From the NCBI RefSeq assembly GCF_900100925.1, contig NZ_FNKO01000002.1:930001-994000 (forward strand): a stretch of DNA of 64,000 nt, in the 5' to 3' direction. Positions 53,304-61,982 of the stretch are shown in pieces; position 1 is the first letter of the stretch; each line of letters opens with the position of its first letter. The DNA is from Actinopolyspora saharensis. Its GTDB lineage: Bacteria; Actinomycetota; Actinomycetes; Mycobacteriales; Pseudonocardiaceae. Position numbers and translations under genes: made by a program. The notes below the pieces were generated by a model, which saw only the letters and a program-made list of their open reading frames with translations, searched no databases and was not told where the DNA came from.

Positions 53304-53319
53304 TGTGACTAGCGTCACA
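53304..53319. promoter_or_regulatory. Crp/GlxR-type box upstream of rpfA
   Basis: TGTGACTAGCGTCACA is an exact TGTGA-N6-TCACA site. It lies 284 bp before the rpfA start and about 35-50 bp before a plausible promoter (TACTGT near 53354). In M. tuberculosis rpfA is activated by the Crp homolog Rv3676, so a cAMP-dependent control of this gene is likely. Confidence 0.8.
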
Positions 53320-53402
53320 TTCCATTAAGTTTCCGTTCGCTTGCTTGATTACGTACTGTTCCCATCGGTCGGCCCCGAACCGGCCGGATCAACGAAAACA
53401 GG

Positions 53403-53506
53403 GGAAGCCCGCAGCGCCGATCCCTGCCCGGCGGGCTTCCTACCCCCGAACGAAACGAGACCGGGCAGGGACGGGAATCCGTGGGGTGCCCCGAAGCTCC
53501 ACGGAT
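53403..53506 (+). ncRNA. Structured rpfA leader with possible pseudoknot; candidate regulatory RNA
   Basis: GGAAGCCCGC (53403-53412) pairs with GCGGGCTTCC (53431-53440). The loop between holds TCCCTGCCCG (53421-53430), which can pair with CGGGCAGGGA (53462-53471), forming a 10-bp pseudoknot. A third hairpin has arms ATCCGTGG (53477-53484) and CCACGGAT (53499-53506). The region lies in the expected 5' leader of rpfA. Actinobacterial rpf genes often carry a c-di-AMP (ydaO) riboswitch; I could not align this sequence to its conserved core, so it may be a divergent or different element. Confidence 0.5.
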
Positions 53507-53587
53507 GACACGGGTTCCGAGGAATCCACCGGAATACGCCCGAACACGGTTCCGGGAACTCCCGCAAGCGCGGCAGGAGAGAGGGAC

Positions 53588-54256
53588 ATGGCTCGTTACA
53601 AGGGCAAGCACCGCAAGTCTTCCAATTTCACCCGAAACGCCGCACGAGTGGCCATCGCGGGTGCCGTGGTCGCCACACCGCTCGCGGTTGCCACCCCGGC
53701 GAGCGCGGCTGACTGGGACGAGTTGGCCCAGTGTGAGTCCAGCGGCGACTGGCAGATCAACACCGGAAACGGCTTCTACGGCGGCCTGCAGTTCACTCCC
53801 TCGACCTGGTCCGCCTTCGGCGGTGACCAGTACGCCTCGAACGCGCACAAGGCCACCCGTTCCGAGCAGATCGCCGTGGCCAAGAAGGTGCTCGCCGCCC
53901 AGGGCCCCAGTGCTTGGCCCGGTTGCACCGCCAAGACCAACTGGGTCAGCGGCAGCACGAGCGGCACGGGCAACGTCTCCGGCGGCTCCTCCCAGGGTGA
54001 AGCCACGACCGAGAGTCAGCCCTCGCAGCAGAGCGACTCGGGTGAGCAGCAGGCCGAGGTCTCTCAGCGGAGCTCCTCCTCCCAGGAGGCCAGCGTGCGC
54101 TCCAACGGTGCCGACTACACCGTCGAGTCCGGTGACACGCTGAGCGGCATCGGCGACAAGTTCGGAGTGAACTACCAGGAGATCTTCGAGCGCAACAACG
54201 ACGTGCTGGACAGCCCGGACCTCATCTTCCCCGGGCAGCAGCTCGACATCCGCTGA
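53588..54256 (+). CDS. rpfA: Resuscitation-promoting factor with LysM domain
   Basis: A 222-residue secreted muralytic enzyme that cleaves peptidoglycan and helps cells leave dormancy. Layout: basic N-terminus and signal peptide ([20 protein letters not shown]), Rpf domain beginning [20 protein letters not shown] with the catalytic Glu in QCESSG and [19 protein letters not shown], a Ser/Gln-rich linker, and a C-terminal LysM ([20 protein letters not shown]) that binds the wall. ATG follows GGAGAGAGGG. The long leader and a Crp box point to tight control. A strong terminator follows. Confidence 0.95.
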   Translation: MARYKGKHRKSSNFTRNAARVAIAGAVVATPLAVATPASAADWDELAQCESSGDWQINTGNGFYGGLQFTPSTWSAFGGDQYASNAHKATRSEQIAVAKKVLAAQGPSAWPGCTAKTNWVSGSTSGTGNVSGGSSQGEATTESQPSQQSDSGEQQAEVSQRSSSSQEASVRSNGADYTVESGDTLSGIGDKFGVNYQEIFERNNDVLDSPDLIFPGQQLDIR

Positions 54257-54433
54257 TCGGACGCGGCCCCGAACCGCGTTCACCAGCTGTCCTCCCGCGA
54301 CGGAACCCGGGGTGGGTGCTCGGACCGAGCAGCGTGGTGCTCATCCGTGAACCGGACGCCCTGCCCGGCGGAACGGTCGACACGGTCGTCCCCGCACCCG
54401 CTCGGGCCGTCGCGCTGAGGACTCCCGAGGCTC

Positions 54434-54468
54434 GGGGCCCCGCCGCCTTCCCCCAGCGGCGGGGCCCC
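54434..54468 (+). terminator. Hairpin terminator after rpfA
   Basis: GGGGCCCCGCCGC and its exact complement form a 13-bp stem around CTTCCCCCA, followed by GTTCC. It begins 178 bp past the rpfA stop codon. Confidence 0.8.
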
Positions 54469-54656
54469 GTTCCATCCCCGTGAACGGTTCAGAGCACCCG
54501 CTCACGAACCACCGGGAGGCTTTCACCTCCCCCGTCCCGCACAAATCCCCATCGCGATTCACCGCTGCACACAGCCCCGCAGGTGAGCCCGGAGCTCTCC
54601 TCCCGAGGGGAAGCAGTCACTCGGCACCCACTGCGCAATCGGCACCGCCGGGGGTT

Positions 54657-54743
54657 CTCAGTCACGGGTCTCGCGAGGACAGCCTCGACGTTGTGTAGGT
54701 CGCTACCCGATGTCGAGGATCCCGCAGCGAGACCCCGACTGAG
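54657..54743 (+). repeat. Dispersed repeat, full 87-bp hairpin core
   Basis: Core beginning CTCAGTCACGGGTCTCGCGA and ending GAGACCCCGACTGAG, with CCTCGAC/GTCGAGG pairing inside. It is nearly identical to the copies at 19143 and 56633. Left of it stand GGCACC and CGCAATCGGCACCGCCGGGG, right of it GTCCCGCCACCCGCACCG. It lies between the rpfA terminator and the convergent mog-moaE gene; the rest of that 700-bp gap holds no gene. Confidence 0.88.
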
Positions 54744-54954
54744 GTCCCGCCACCCGCACCGCCACGCAGAGCGAGCTGTCGAAGGCGAGTGCTTACGAGC
54801 CTGGGCAGGACGAGAAGCTCCGGTGCGTGAGTCGGATGCATTGCAAGGCCGGGCCGCTCGCCGCGTATCGCTACTCAAGAGCGTGCCCAACACAGCAAGG
54901 CGCCGACTCACGTGACGGCTAAGCAACCACGCACGCAGCGCACCGTTGCAGAAG

Positions 54955-55947
54955 TCAAGGGCAGTTGACCCACTCCTCCTGCCCACCCTCGAAAACCTGG
55001 CGCTTCCACACCGGAAGCCGCCGTTTCACTTCGTCGACGAGCTCGGAGCAGGCGTCGAAGCCCTGCTTGCGGTGTTCGGCCGCTACGGCGCAGCCGAGGG
55101 CGACGTCGCCGATCCGCAGCACTCCCGTGCGGTGTTCCACCGCCAGCGCGTGCACTCCTTCGGAGCGGGACGCCACGTCCGCGGCCACTTCGCGGATCAC
55201 TTCCGCGGCCGAGGGGTGGCTCGTGTATTCCAGCTCGCGGACGCCGCGGCCGCCGTCGTGGTCGCGCACGGCTCCCGCGAAGGTGACCACGGCTCCTGCC
55301 GAGCTGTGCTGCACTGCGCGCTCCAGCTGGGCGACGTCGACGGTCTCCTCGGTCATCGCCGCCCGCGAGACCACTGCGGTGGCGCAGTTGCCGGTGTCCG
55401 ACGCTTCCCCGGCGGCCGCGGAAGCGGTGCTCTCGGGGGTGGCCACCTCGGGAGCGGGGGAAGTCGCACGTCGGTGGTCCCCGCCGCGCACCTGGTCCAG
55501 CGCGTGTTCGAGCACGCCGTCCAGCACACCGAGCCCGTCCCGCACTCCGCCGCGGGAGCCGGGCAGGTTCACCACCAGCGTTCCCCCGGCCACCCCGGCG
55601 AGACCGCGCGAGAGCACCGCCGTGGGGACCTCGGGGAGTCCGGCCGTGCGCAGCGCTTCGGCCAGCCCGGGAATCGAGAAGTCCAGCAGTTCCGCCGTCA
55701 TCTCGGGGGTGCGGTCGGTGGGGCTGATGCCGGTTCCGCCCGTGGTCAGCACCAGTTCGACCTCGGCCTCGACCGCGCGTTCCAGTGCGGCGCGCACCGG
55801 AGTTCCGTCCGGAACCACTTCGGCGTCGGCGACCCGGAACCCGCGCTCCCGCAGCCAGGCGACGATGATCGGGCCGGTGCGGTCCTCGTAGGTTCCCTCC
55901 GCGGCACGGTTCGAAGCGGCGATCACCCGGGCGTGTCGTTCGGTCAT
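54955..55947 (-). CDS. Fused Mog/MoaB-MoaE molybdenum cofactor protein
   Basis: A 330-residue two-domain protein. Residues 1-165 are a MogA/MoaB-type domain that adenylates molybdopterin: VIAASNRAAEGTYEDRTGPI, LVLTTGGTGISPTDRTPEMT and VVNLPGSRGGVRDGL are its motifs. After an Ala/Thr-rich linker, residues 195-330 are MoaE, the large subunit of molybdopterin synthase (VVTFAGAVRDHDGGRGVREL, VEHRTGVLRIGDVALGCAVA, and RRLPVWKRQVFEGGQEEWVN with the catalytic Lys). In M. tuberculosis the two are separate neighbouring genes (mog, moaE2). ATG at 55947 follows GGGAAGGG. moaC lies just upstream. Confidence 0.92.
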   Translation of the reverse strand: MTERHARVIAASNRAAEGTYEDRTGPIIVAWLRERGFRVADAEVVPDGTPVRAALERAVEAEVELVLTTGGTGISPTDRTPEMTAELLDFSIPGLAEALRTAGLPEVPTAVLSRGLAGVAGGTLVVNLPGSRGGVRDGLGVLDGVLEHALDQVRGGDHRRATSPAPEVATPESTASAAAGEASDTGNCATAVVSRAAMTEETVDVAQLERAVQHSSAGAVVTFAGAVRDHDGGRGVRELEYTSHPSAAEVIREVAADVASRSEGVHALAVEHRTGVLRIGDVALGCAVAAEHRKQGFDACSELVDEVKRRLPVWKRQVFEGGQEEWVNCP

Positions 55948-55996
55948 GGGTGCCCTTCCCTGCGCGTGATCACGGTTGGCGTGTCGACGGGCCCAA

Positions 55997-56488
55997 TCAT
56001 CCCCGCGCGTCGTCCCGGACCCACAGCCCGGTCTTGCCGCCTTCCTTGCGTTCCACGCGCACTCCGTCGAGCACGGCGGCGGGGTCCAGGGCTTTGACCA
56101 TGTCGTGCAGCGCCAGCCCGGCACCGGTCACTGCCGTCAGCGCCTCCATCTCGACCCCGGTGCGGTCGGTGGTGCGCACGGTCGCGGTGATGTCCACTCG
56201 GTCCTCGGCCGTGGTCAGCTCCACGTCCACCCCCGCTATGGCGATCGGGTGGCACAGCGGGACCAGGTCGGAGGTGCGCTTGGTGGCCATGATCCCCGCG
56301 ATGCGGGCGGTCGCGAGCGCGTCGCCCTTCGGGAGGTCGTCCCCGCGCAGCCGTGTGACCACTTCGGGCGTGGTGCGCAGTGTGCCGGAGGCGACTGCGC
56401 GGCGCGCGGTGCTTTCCTTGTCGCCCACGTCGACCATCCGCGCGGCACCGGATTCGTCCACGTGGGTGAGTTCCTGCTCTGACGCCAT
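55997..56488 (-). CDS. moaC: Cyclic pyranopterin monophosphate synthase accessory protein
   Basis: A 163-residue enzyme that works after MoaA to make cyclic pyranopterin monophosphate. LTHVDESGAARMVDVGDKES, ARIAGIMATKRTSDLVPLCH (conserved Lys and Cys-His) and GVEMEALTAVTGAGLALHDM are typical. It is the first gene of a two-gene unit with mog-moaE, 49 bp apart. moaA and moaD are in a separate unit 3.5 kb away, on the other strand. Confidence 0.95.
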   Translation of the reverse strand: MASEQELTHVDESGAARMVDVGDKESTARRAVASGTLRTTPEVVTRLRGDDLPKGDALATARIAGIMATKRTSDLVPLCHPIAIAGVDVELTTAEDRVDITATVRTTDRTGVEMEALTAVTGAGLALHDMVKALDPAAVLDGVRVERKEGGKTGLWVRDDARG

Positions 56489-56632
56489 GGGCCGAGGCTA
56501 CTCGGTGGTGTTCACAGCTCTGTCCATGCAGAGTGCACGGCTCGAGGCGAGCACCCGTTCGGTCACTCCGATTGCCGAACAAGCGGCACCGGCCGCTTGC
56601 ACTCACCCACGCAGTCGGCACAGCCGGGGGTT

Positions 56633-56719
56633 CTCAGTCGCGGGTCTCGCGAGGACAGCCTCGACGTTGTGTAGGTCGCTACCCGATGTCGAGGATCCCG
56701 CAGCGAGACCCCGACTGAG
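56633..56719 (+). repeat. Dispersed repeat, full 87-bp hairpin core
   Basis: Core beginning CTCAGTCGCGGGTCTCGCGA and ending GAGACCCCGACTGAG. It differs from the copy at 54657 by one base and lies between the malic enzyme stop codon (56771) and the moaC start (56488). Both genes are on the minus strand, so the element would separate their transcripts. The flank on the right reads GTTCCCCCACGGAACCATCC, a diverged end module. Confidence 0.9.
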
Positions 56720-56770
56720 GTTCCCCCACGGAACCATCCGAGCAAACCGAGCCGTGCACTCTACGAGAGA

Positions 56771-58270
56771 TCAGAATTCGGCCTCGGCCTCCATGTCGCC
56801 CATGTCGGCGAATCCGGGAACTCCCGCTGGCGCCGCGGAGGAGCCGGCCGCCCCGCCCTGGCTTCCGCCACCGCCTGCCTCTTCCCCGGACACGGCCACC
56901 CGACGAACCGCCTCGGCCACGGTGGGCGAGACGGTGCTGTCGAACACGCTCGGAACGATGAACGAGGCGTTGACCCGGTCGTTGCTGTCCACCACGTCGG
57001 CGATCGCGTTGGCCGCGGCCAGCATCATCTCGTCGGTGATCTCGTGCGCGTGCGCGTCCAGCAGACCGCGGAAGAAACCGGGGAAGGCCAGCACGTTGTT
57101 GATCTGGTTCGGGTAGTCGCTGCGTCCGGTGGCCACGACCGCGGCGTGCTTGCGGGCCTCGAGCGGGTCCACCTCGGGGTCGGGGTTGGCCAGTGCGAAC
57201 ACGATCGCGTCGTCGTTCATCGTGGCCACGTCCTCCGCGCTGAGCAGGTTCGGCGCGGAGACCCCGATGAACACGTCGGACCCCCGCACGGCGTCGGCGA
57301 GGGTTCCGGTGCGCCCCTCCGCGTTGGTCTCGGCGGCTATGGCGCGCAGGTGCTCGTCGGTGTCGCCCCTGGCATCGTGCACGATCCCGTCGACGTCCAC
57401 CGCGACGATGTCGGCGGGGCTCTTCTGCCGCAGCAGCCGGATGATCGCCGACCCGGCCGCCCCCACGCCGCACACGACCACGCGGCAGTCGGACAGGTCC
57501 TTGTCGACCACGCGCAGCGCGTTGCGCAGCGCACCGAGCACCACGATCGCGGTGCCGTGCTGATCGTCGTGGAAGACCGGGATGTTCAACCGCTCCCGGA
57601 GCCGAGCTTCGATCTCGAAGCAGCGCGGCGCGGCGATGTCCTCGAGGTTGATCCCGCCGTAGGCCGGGGCGATGAGCTCGGCGGCCCGGATGATCTCCTC
57701 GGTGTCCTGGGTGTCCAGACACACCGGCCAGGCGTTGACGCCGGCGAACTTCTTGAACAGCGCCGCCTTGCCCTCCATCACGGGCAGAGAGGCCTCGGGG
57801 CCGATGTTGCCGAGGCCGAGGACGGCTGAGCCGTCCGTGAGAACGGCGACCGAGCTGCGCTTGACGGTCAGCCGCCGCGCGTCCTCCGGATTCTTGACGA
57901 TCGCCGTGCACACCCGGGCGACTCCCGGGGTGTAGGCGCGGGAGAGGTCGTCCCGGTTGGCCAGGGCCACCTTGGAACTGACCTCGATCTTGCCGCCGAG
58001 GTGGACCAGGAAGGTCCGGTCGGAGACCTTGCGGACCCGTGCCCCCGGCAGCGCTTCGAGCGCCTCGGTGATGTCGTCGGCGTGGTCCGCCGACAACGAG
58101 TTGCAGGTTATGTCGACCACTATGCGGTCGGCGTGCGATTCGACCACGTCGAACGCCGTGATCACCGCGCCCGTACGGCCGACCGCCGTGGTCAGATCAC
58201 CGGCCGCTGTGGCCGAGGGGGGAGCCTCGACGCGAACGGTGATCGAATAACCCGGACCTGGAACCGGCAT
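56771..58270 (-). CDS. NAD(P)-dependent malic enzyme with N-terminal ACT-like domain
   Basis: A 499-residue enzyme that decarboxylates malate to pyruvate. Residues 1-80 form an ACT-like regulatory domain ([39 protein letters not shown]). The catalytic part has [34 protein letters not shown] and the nucleotide-binding [18 protein letters not shown] Gly/Ala-rich tail of about 40 residues follows. ATG at 58270. It is followed by a copy of the dispersed repeat. Cofactor choice (NAD or NADP) cannot be judged reliably. Confidence 0.93.
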   Translation of the reverse strand: MPVPGPGYSITVRVEAPPSATAAGDLTTAVGRTGAVITAFDVVESHADRIVVDITCNSLSADHADDITEALEALPGARVRKVSDRTFLVHLGGKIEVSSKVALANRDDLSRAYTPGVARVCTAIVKNPEDARRLTVKRSSVAVLTDGSAVLGLGNIGPEASLPVMEGKAALFKKFAGVNAWPVCLDTQDTEEIIRAAELIAPAYGGINLEDIAAPRCFEIEARLRERLNIPVFHDDQHGTAIVVLGALRNALRVVDKDLSDCRVVVCGVGAAGSAIIRLLRQKSPADIVAVDVDGIVHDARGDTDEHLRAIAAETNAEGRTGTLADAVRGSDVFIGVSAPNLLSAEDVATMNDDAIVFALANPDPEVDPLEARKHAAVVATGRSDYPNQINNVLAFPGFFRGLLDAHAHEITDEMMLAAANAIADVVDSNDRVNASFIVPSVFDSTVSPTVAEAVRRVAVSGEEAGGGGSQGGAAGSSAAPAGVPGFADMGDMEAEAEF

Positions 58271-58424
58271 GTAGCACCTCTGTCAGTGATGAGCTCTCGC
58301 GAAACCCTGTGGCCCGACCGAGAGTAGAACTCAACACCGCGGAAGTACTGCCACCCCACCGTTCCGGCGCGGGTGATTTCCGGCACGCGGCCCGATTTCC
58401 GAAAATTTTCCGTCCGCTTGGCGC

Positions 58425-58506
58425 GGGTGGTTGCGCGGCGGCGCCGGTTGGCCGGGGAGTGCTTCTCGGCGCGACTCGCGCCGCGGGAGAATCCCGACCA
58501 ACCGTC
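58425..58506. repeat. Short hairpin variant of the dispersed repeat
   Basis: Starts GGGTGGTTGCGCGGCGGCGC then CGGTTGGCCGGGG, like the copy at 23109. A hairpin follows with arms GGCGCG (58468-58473) and CGCGCC (58477-58482) inside TTCTC...GAGAA, then TCCCGACCAACC. Same plan, different stem sequence. It lies between the small gene at 58542 and malic enzyme, past the small gene's 3' end. Confidence 0.6.
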
Positions 58507-58541
58507 AGCACGACCGGCGAGCACCGGTCAGCGGGGACCGG

Positions 58542-58730
58542 TCACTTGTTGATCTCGGTGTGCGGGTGCTCGTAGGGAAGCACGTCCTCGGACAGCGGGA
58601 AGGTGACGTCACCGAAGGGCGACATGGGCCCCTGCCGATCGGCCAGGAACTCGCTGACGGGGTGCTCATCACCCTCGTGCGGCCATTCCGGGTCGATGCG
58701 CTCGTTCTTGGACTTGTTCGCGTCGGCCAC
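58542..58730 (-). CDS. Small conserved acidic protein, unknown function
   Basis: A 62-residue hydrophilic protein (ADANKSKNERIDPEWPHEGD, HPVSEFLADRQGPMSPFGDV, PLSEDVLPYEHPHTEINK). The GTG start at 58730 is fixed by a textbook AAAGGAGG six bases before it. No fold or domain recognised. In M. tuberculosis a small gene (Rv0863, from memory) sits in the same place between moaC2 and the XPB-like gene; whether the two are homologous needs a search. Confidence 0.75.
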   Translation of the reverse strand: MADANKSKNERIDPEWPHEGDEHPVSEFLADRQGPMSPFGDVTFPLSEDVLPYEHPHTEINK

Positions 58731-58938
58731 GCCAACCTCCTTTACCGGACCATTCCCACGATCTCGTCGCGTCCCCGGGCGCTCCGGCGTCCCCTGCCGC
58801 ACGAAGAGCTTCCCAAGCCTGCTCGTCCACCGACCAGTTTGCCTGAACCTCCGCGGCCGCAGGCCGCCGCCCCCTCACCGGAGGAGCCGCATATCACACG
58901 TCGCCCCACCGCGGGAGGGCACGGGTATCTTGGAGGCG

Positions 58939-61248
58939 ATGCCCCCGAACTCCGCGTCGCAGGATCCGCCGGCGCACCACGCCGAGTCGCTCGCCCGAGC
59001 GCTGCGCGCCTCCGACGACGAGCAGCTGCTCGAGCTGCTCCGGCTGCGCCCCGACCTGGCCACACCACCGCCCACTGACGCCGCGGTGCTCGCCAACCGC
59101 GCGATGGCGCGCGCCTCGGTGGCGCGCGCCTGCGAGGACCTCGACTCGTTCACGCTCACCGCGCTCGAAGCGCTCGTGCTGCTCGACGCGGACGAGCACG
59201 AGGTGACGGTGCGGCGTCTCGCCGAGTTCCTCGGGCAGGACGTCACCGAGCAGCAGGTGATCTCCCGACTCGAGGTGCTGCGCGCGCGGGCCCTCGTGTG
59301 GGGCGGGCAGGATTCGCTCCGAATGGTGTCCACGGTCCGGGAGACGACGCGCGCCCAGCCCGGCGGGCTCGGGGCTCCCGCTGCGGACCTGTCCGAGCAA
59401 CGCGCGCACGAGCTGCTGGGGGAACTGGACGACGAGGAGCGCCGGGTGGTGGACAAGCTCGCCGGAGCCTCCCCGCTCGGACGCACCGGGGAAGTCCGCC
59501 GGGACGCGAAACGGGGCGAGCGCCCCACTCCGATCCAGCGACTGCTCGACCGGGGGCTGCTGCTGCGCCGGGACGAGGAGACGGTGGAGCTGCCGAGGCA
59601 GCTCGGGTTGGCCGCGCGCGGCCCGCAACACCCGATGGGCGAGGTCGAGACCGCGGAACCGACCCTGGAACTCACCGAGCACGGGCAGGAGCGGATCGAC
59701 GGCGCCGCCTCGGGTGAGCTCCTCGAGCTGAACAGGCACGTCGAGCTGCTGCTCGACTCCTGGGGGCAGGACCCGCCGGACGTGCTGCGCTCCGGCGGCA
59801 TCGCCGTGCGCGACGTGCGCCGCACCGCCAAGGAGCTCAACATCACCGAGAGCCGCGCCGCGCTGCTGGCCGAGCTGGTGGTGGCCGCCGGGCTCGTGGA
59901 CACCAGTGGCGAGGAGGACCCGCAGTGGGTCCCGACCGTCCGGGCCGACACGTGGCTGGCCTGCTCCCCCGAGCAGCGCTGGTCAGCGCTCGCCGCCTCC
60001 TGGCTCGACCTGCCCCGCCTTCCGGGACTCATGGGGGCCCGCGACGAGCGGGGACGGCTGCTGGGCCCGTTGTCCGAGGGGCTGCGGCGTCCCAACGCGG
60101 CCGGGGAGCGCCGCCGCGTGCTGGAGCTCCTGGACGAGCAGCCCTCCGGTCACGGGGTGCGACGCGACGCCGACGTCGCCGCCGTGCTGGCCTGGCGCGC
60201 ACCGCGGCGCGGCGGCTCGCTGCGCGACGAGACGGTGCACTGGACGCTGTCCGAGGGGATCACTCTCGGCGTGGTGGCTGCCGGTGGGCTGACCTCCGGG
60301 GGACGCGCCCTGCTGGCCGGGGACGAGAACGCCGCGTCCGAGGTGATGGGCCGCGCGATCCCGGATCCGGTGGACCACGTGCTGGTCCAGGCGGACCTGA
60401 CGATCGTCGCCCCGGGCAGGCTCGAACCCGAGCTGGCCGGGGAGATGGACCTGGTCGCCGACGTCGAATCGGCGGGCAGCGCCACCGTGTACCGGATCAG
60501 CGAGGCGAGCGTGCGCAGGGCGCTGGACGCGGGGCGGAGCAGCGAGCAGCTGCACGAGCTGTTCCGGACGCGCTCCAGAACCCCGATCCCGCAGGGGCTG
60601 AGCTACCTCATCGACGACACCGCCCGCAGGCACGGCAGGCTCCGCGCCGGTACGGCCTCGTCCTTCCTGCGCTGCGAGGACCCCGTGGTGCTGACCGAGG
60701 TGCTCGGCAGGTCGGACCTCGGTGGTCTCGCACTGCGCCGGATCGCCCCCACGGTGCTGATCAGTCCGCTTCCGCTGGAGGAGCTGGTCGACGAACTGCG
60801 CGCGGCGGGCTACTCACCGGTCGCCGAGGGGGCCGACGGCGGTGTGCTGGACCTGCGGCCCAGCGCCCGGCGGATCCGGGGGCGCGGCAGGTACGGGGGG
60901 CGTCCCGCCGATCCGAGCGGCCCCGGACACCCGAACGAGCAGCAGCTCGCCGAGCGGGTGCGCACGCTGCGCGCCGGGGACCAGGCAGCGAACGTGCGGG
61001 GCAACACGCTGGCCCCCGAGAAGGGGCGTCCCAGCGCGAACGCGACGTTGGAGCTGCTCCGCGACGCGGCCCGGAACGGGCGCAGCGTGTGGCTGGGTTT
61101 CGTGGACACCCAGGGAGGTTCGACGCAGCGGATCGTGCAGCCGGTCAGCGTCGGCAGCGGGGTCCTGCAGGGCTTCGACACGTCCCGCGAGGAGCTGGGC
61201 AACTTCCCGCTGCACAGGATCACGTCCGTGGCGGTCGTGGAGGGCTAG
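58939..61248 (+). CDS. Helicase-associated XPB/Ssl2-like protein lacking the motor domain
   Basis: A 769-residue protein resembling M. tuberculosis Rv0862c. It has the XPB/Ssl2-like helicase-associated domain (the part QADLTIVAPGRLEPELAGEM, SATVYRISEASVRRALDAGR and SRTPIPQGLSYLIDDTARRH is the clearest), with winged-helix-like segments at the N-terminus (ALEALVLLDADEHEVTVRRL). No Walker A or DEAD-type motif is visible, so it is not itself a helicase. ATG at 58939 or TTG at 58930 is the start. In mycobacteria its partner helicase gene (Rv0861c) is next; here a conservon follows instead. Confidence 0.85.
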   Translation: MPPNSASQDPPAHHAESLARALRASDDEQLLELLRLRPDLATPPPTDAAVLANRAMARASVARACEDLDSFTLTALEALVLLDADEHEVTVRRLAEFLGQDVTEQQVISRLEVLRARALVWGGQDSLRMVSTVRETTRAQPGGLGAPAADLSEQRAHELLGELDDEERRVVDKLAGASPLGRTGEVRRDAKRGERPTPIQRLLDRGLLLRRDEETVELPRQLGLAARGPQHPMGEVETAEPTLELTEHGQERIDGAASGELLELNRHVELLLDSWGQDPPDVLRSGGIAVRDVRRTAKELNITESRAALLAELVVAAGLVDTSGEEDPQWVPTVRADTWLACSPEQRWSALAASWLDLPRLPGLMGARDERGRLLGPLSEGLRRPNAAGERRRVLELLDEQPSGHGVRRDADVAAVLAWRAPRRGGSLRDETVHWTLSEGITLGVVAAGGLTSGGRALLAGDENAASEVMGRAIPDPVDHVLVQADLTIVAPGRLEPELAGEMDLVADVESAGSATVYRISEASVRRALDAGRSSEQLHELFRTRSRTPIPQGLSYLIDDTARRHGRLRAGTASSFLRCEDPVVLTEVLGRSDLGGLALRRIAPTVLISPLPLEELVDELRAAGYSPVAEGADGGVLDLRPSARRIRGRGRYGGRPADPSGPGHPNEQQLAERVRTLRAGDQAANVRGNTLAPEKGRPSANATLELLRDAARNGRSVWLGFVDTQGGSTQRIVQPVSVGSGVLQGFDTSREELGNFPLHRITSVAVVEG

Positions 61249-61376
61249 CGACCGCTGGGGGCCGGGGCGCGTCTCGCGCGGAACCGCCGCTTCCGGAACA
61301 CCTCCGGCGGGGAGCGCTTCCGCGCGGAACCACGTGCGCCCGGCCCCGCTCGGGTTCCGCTGCGCCGCGTCCGACC

Positions 61377-61982
61377 TCAGCTCTGCGAAGTGGCCATGCG
61401 CTGCTTCATGGCGTGCTGCACCAGGGTGATCAGCGTGTTCTTCGTGGATTCCTTGTCCCTGGCGTCGCAGCCGAGGATCGGGACGGACTCGTCGATGGTC
61501 AGCGCCTCGCGGACGTCCTCGAGGCGATGGTGCAGCACCCCGTCGAAGGTGTTCACCGCGACCACGTAGGGAAGCTGCCGGTCGTCGAAGAAGTCGATCG
61601 AGGCGAAGGCGTCCGCGAGCCTGCGCGTGTCGACCAGCACCACGGCACCGATCGCTCCCCGCACCAGGTCGTCCCACATGAACCAGAACCTGTGCTGGCC
61701 CGGGGTCCCGAACAGGTAGAGGATCAGCTCGGAGTCCAGCGAGACCCTGCCGAAGTCCATGGCGACCGTCGTGGTCACCTTTCCCGGGGTCGCGGTCAGG
61801 TCGTCGACGCCCACGCTGGCCTCGGTCATGACCGCTTCGGTGGTCAGCGGAAGGATCTCGGAGACCGAACCGACGAGTGTAGTCTTTCCGACCCCGAAAC
61901 CGCCTGCGACCACGATCTTCGTCGAAGTCTTGCCCGCACCGTCGCCGGCCGCCGCGTGGGGATCAGAGCTTGCGAAGCCCAC
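61377..61982 (-). CDS. cvnD: Conservon GTPase-like ATP/GTP-binding protein
   Basis: A 201-residue small G-protein-like ATP/GTP-binding protein, the last member of a conservon. KIVVAGGFGVGKTTLVGSVS is the P-loop (Gly27-Thr35), ELILYLFGTPGQHRFWFMWD the switch II region and VAVNTFDGVLHHRLEDV the NTFD base-recognition motif, which is typical of conservon GTPases instead of NKxD. GTG at 61982 lies inside the end of cvnC, overlapping it by 20 bp. It likely acts at the membrane with the sensor-like CvnA. Confidence 0.93.
   Translation of the reverse strand: MGFASSDPHAAAGDGAGKTSTKIVVAGGFGVGKTTLVGSVSEILPLTTEAVMTEASVGVDDLTATPGKVTTTVAMDFGRVSLDSELILYLFGTPGQHRFWFMWDDLVRGAIGAVVLVDTRRLADAFASIDFFDDRQLPYVVAVNTFDGVLHHRLEDVREALTIDESVPILGCDARDKESTKNTLITLVQHAMKQRMATSQS

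Noticed and set aside
53366..53587. Canonical ydaO (c-di-AMP) riboswitch before rpfA
   Set aside because: Position is right but I could not find the conserved core by eye, so I list only a structured leader candidate.
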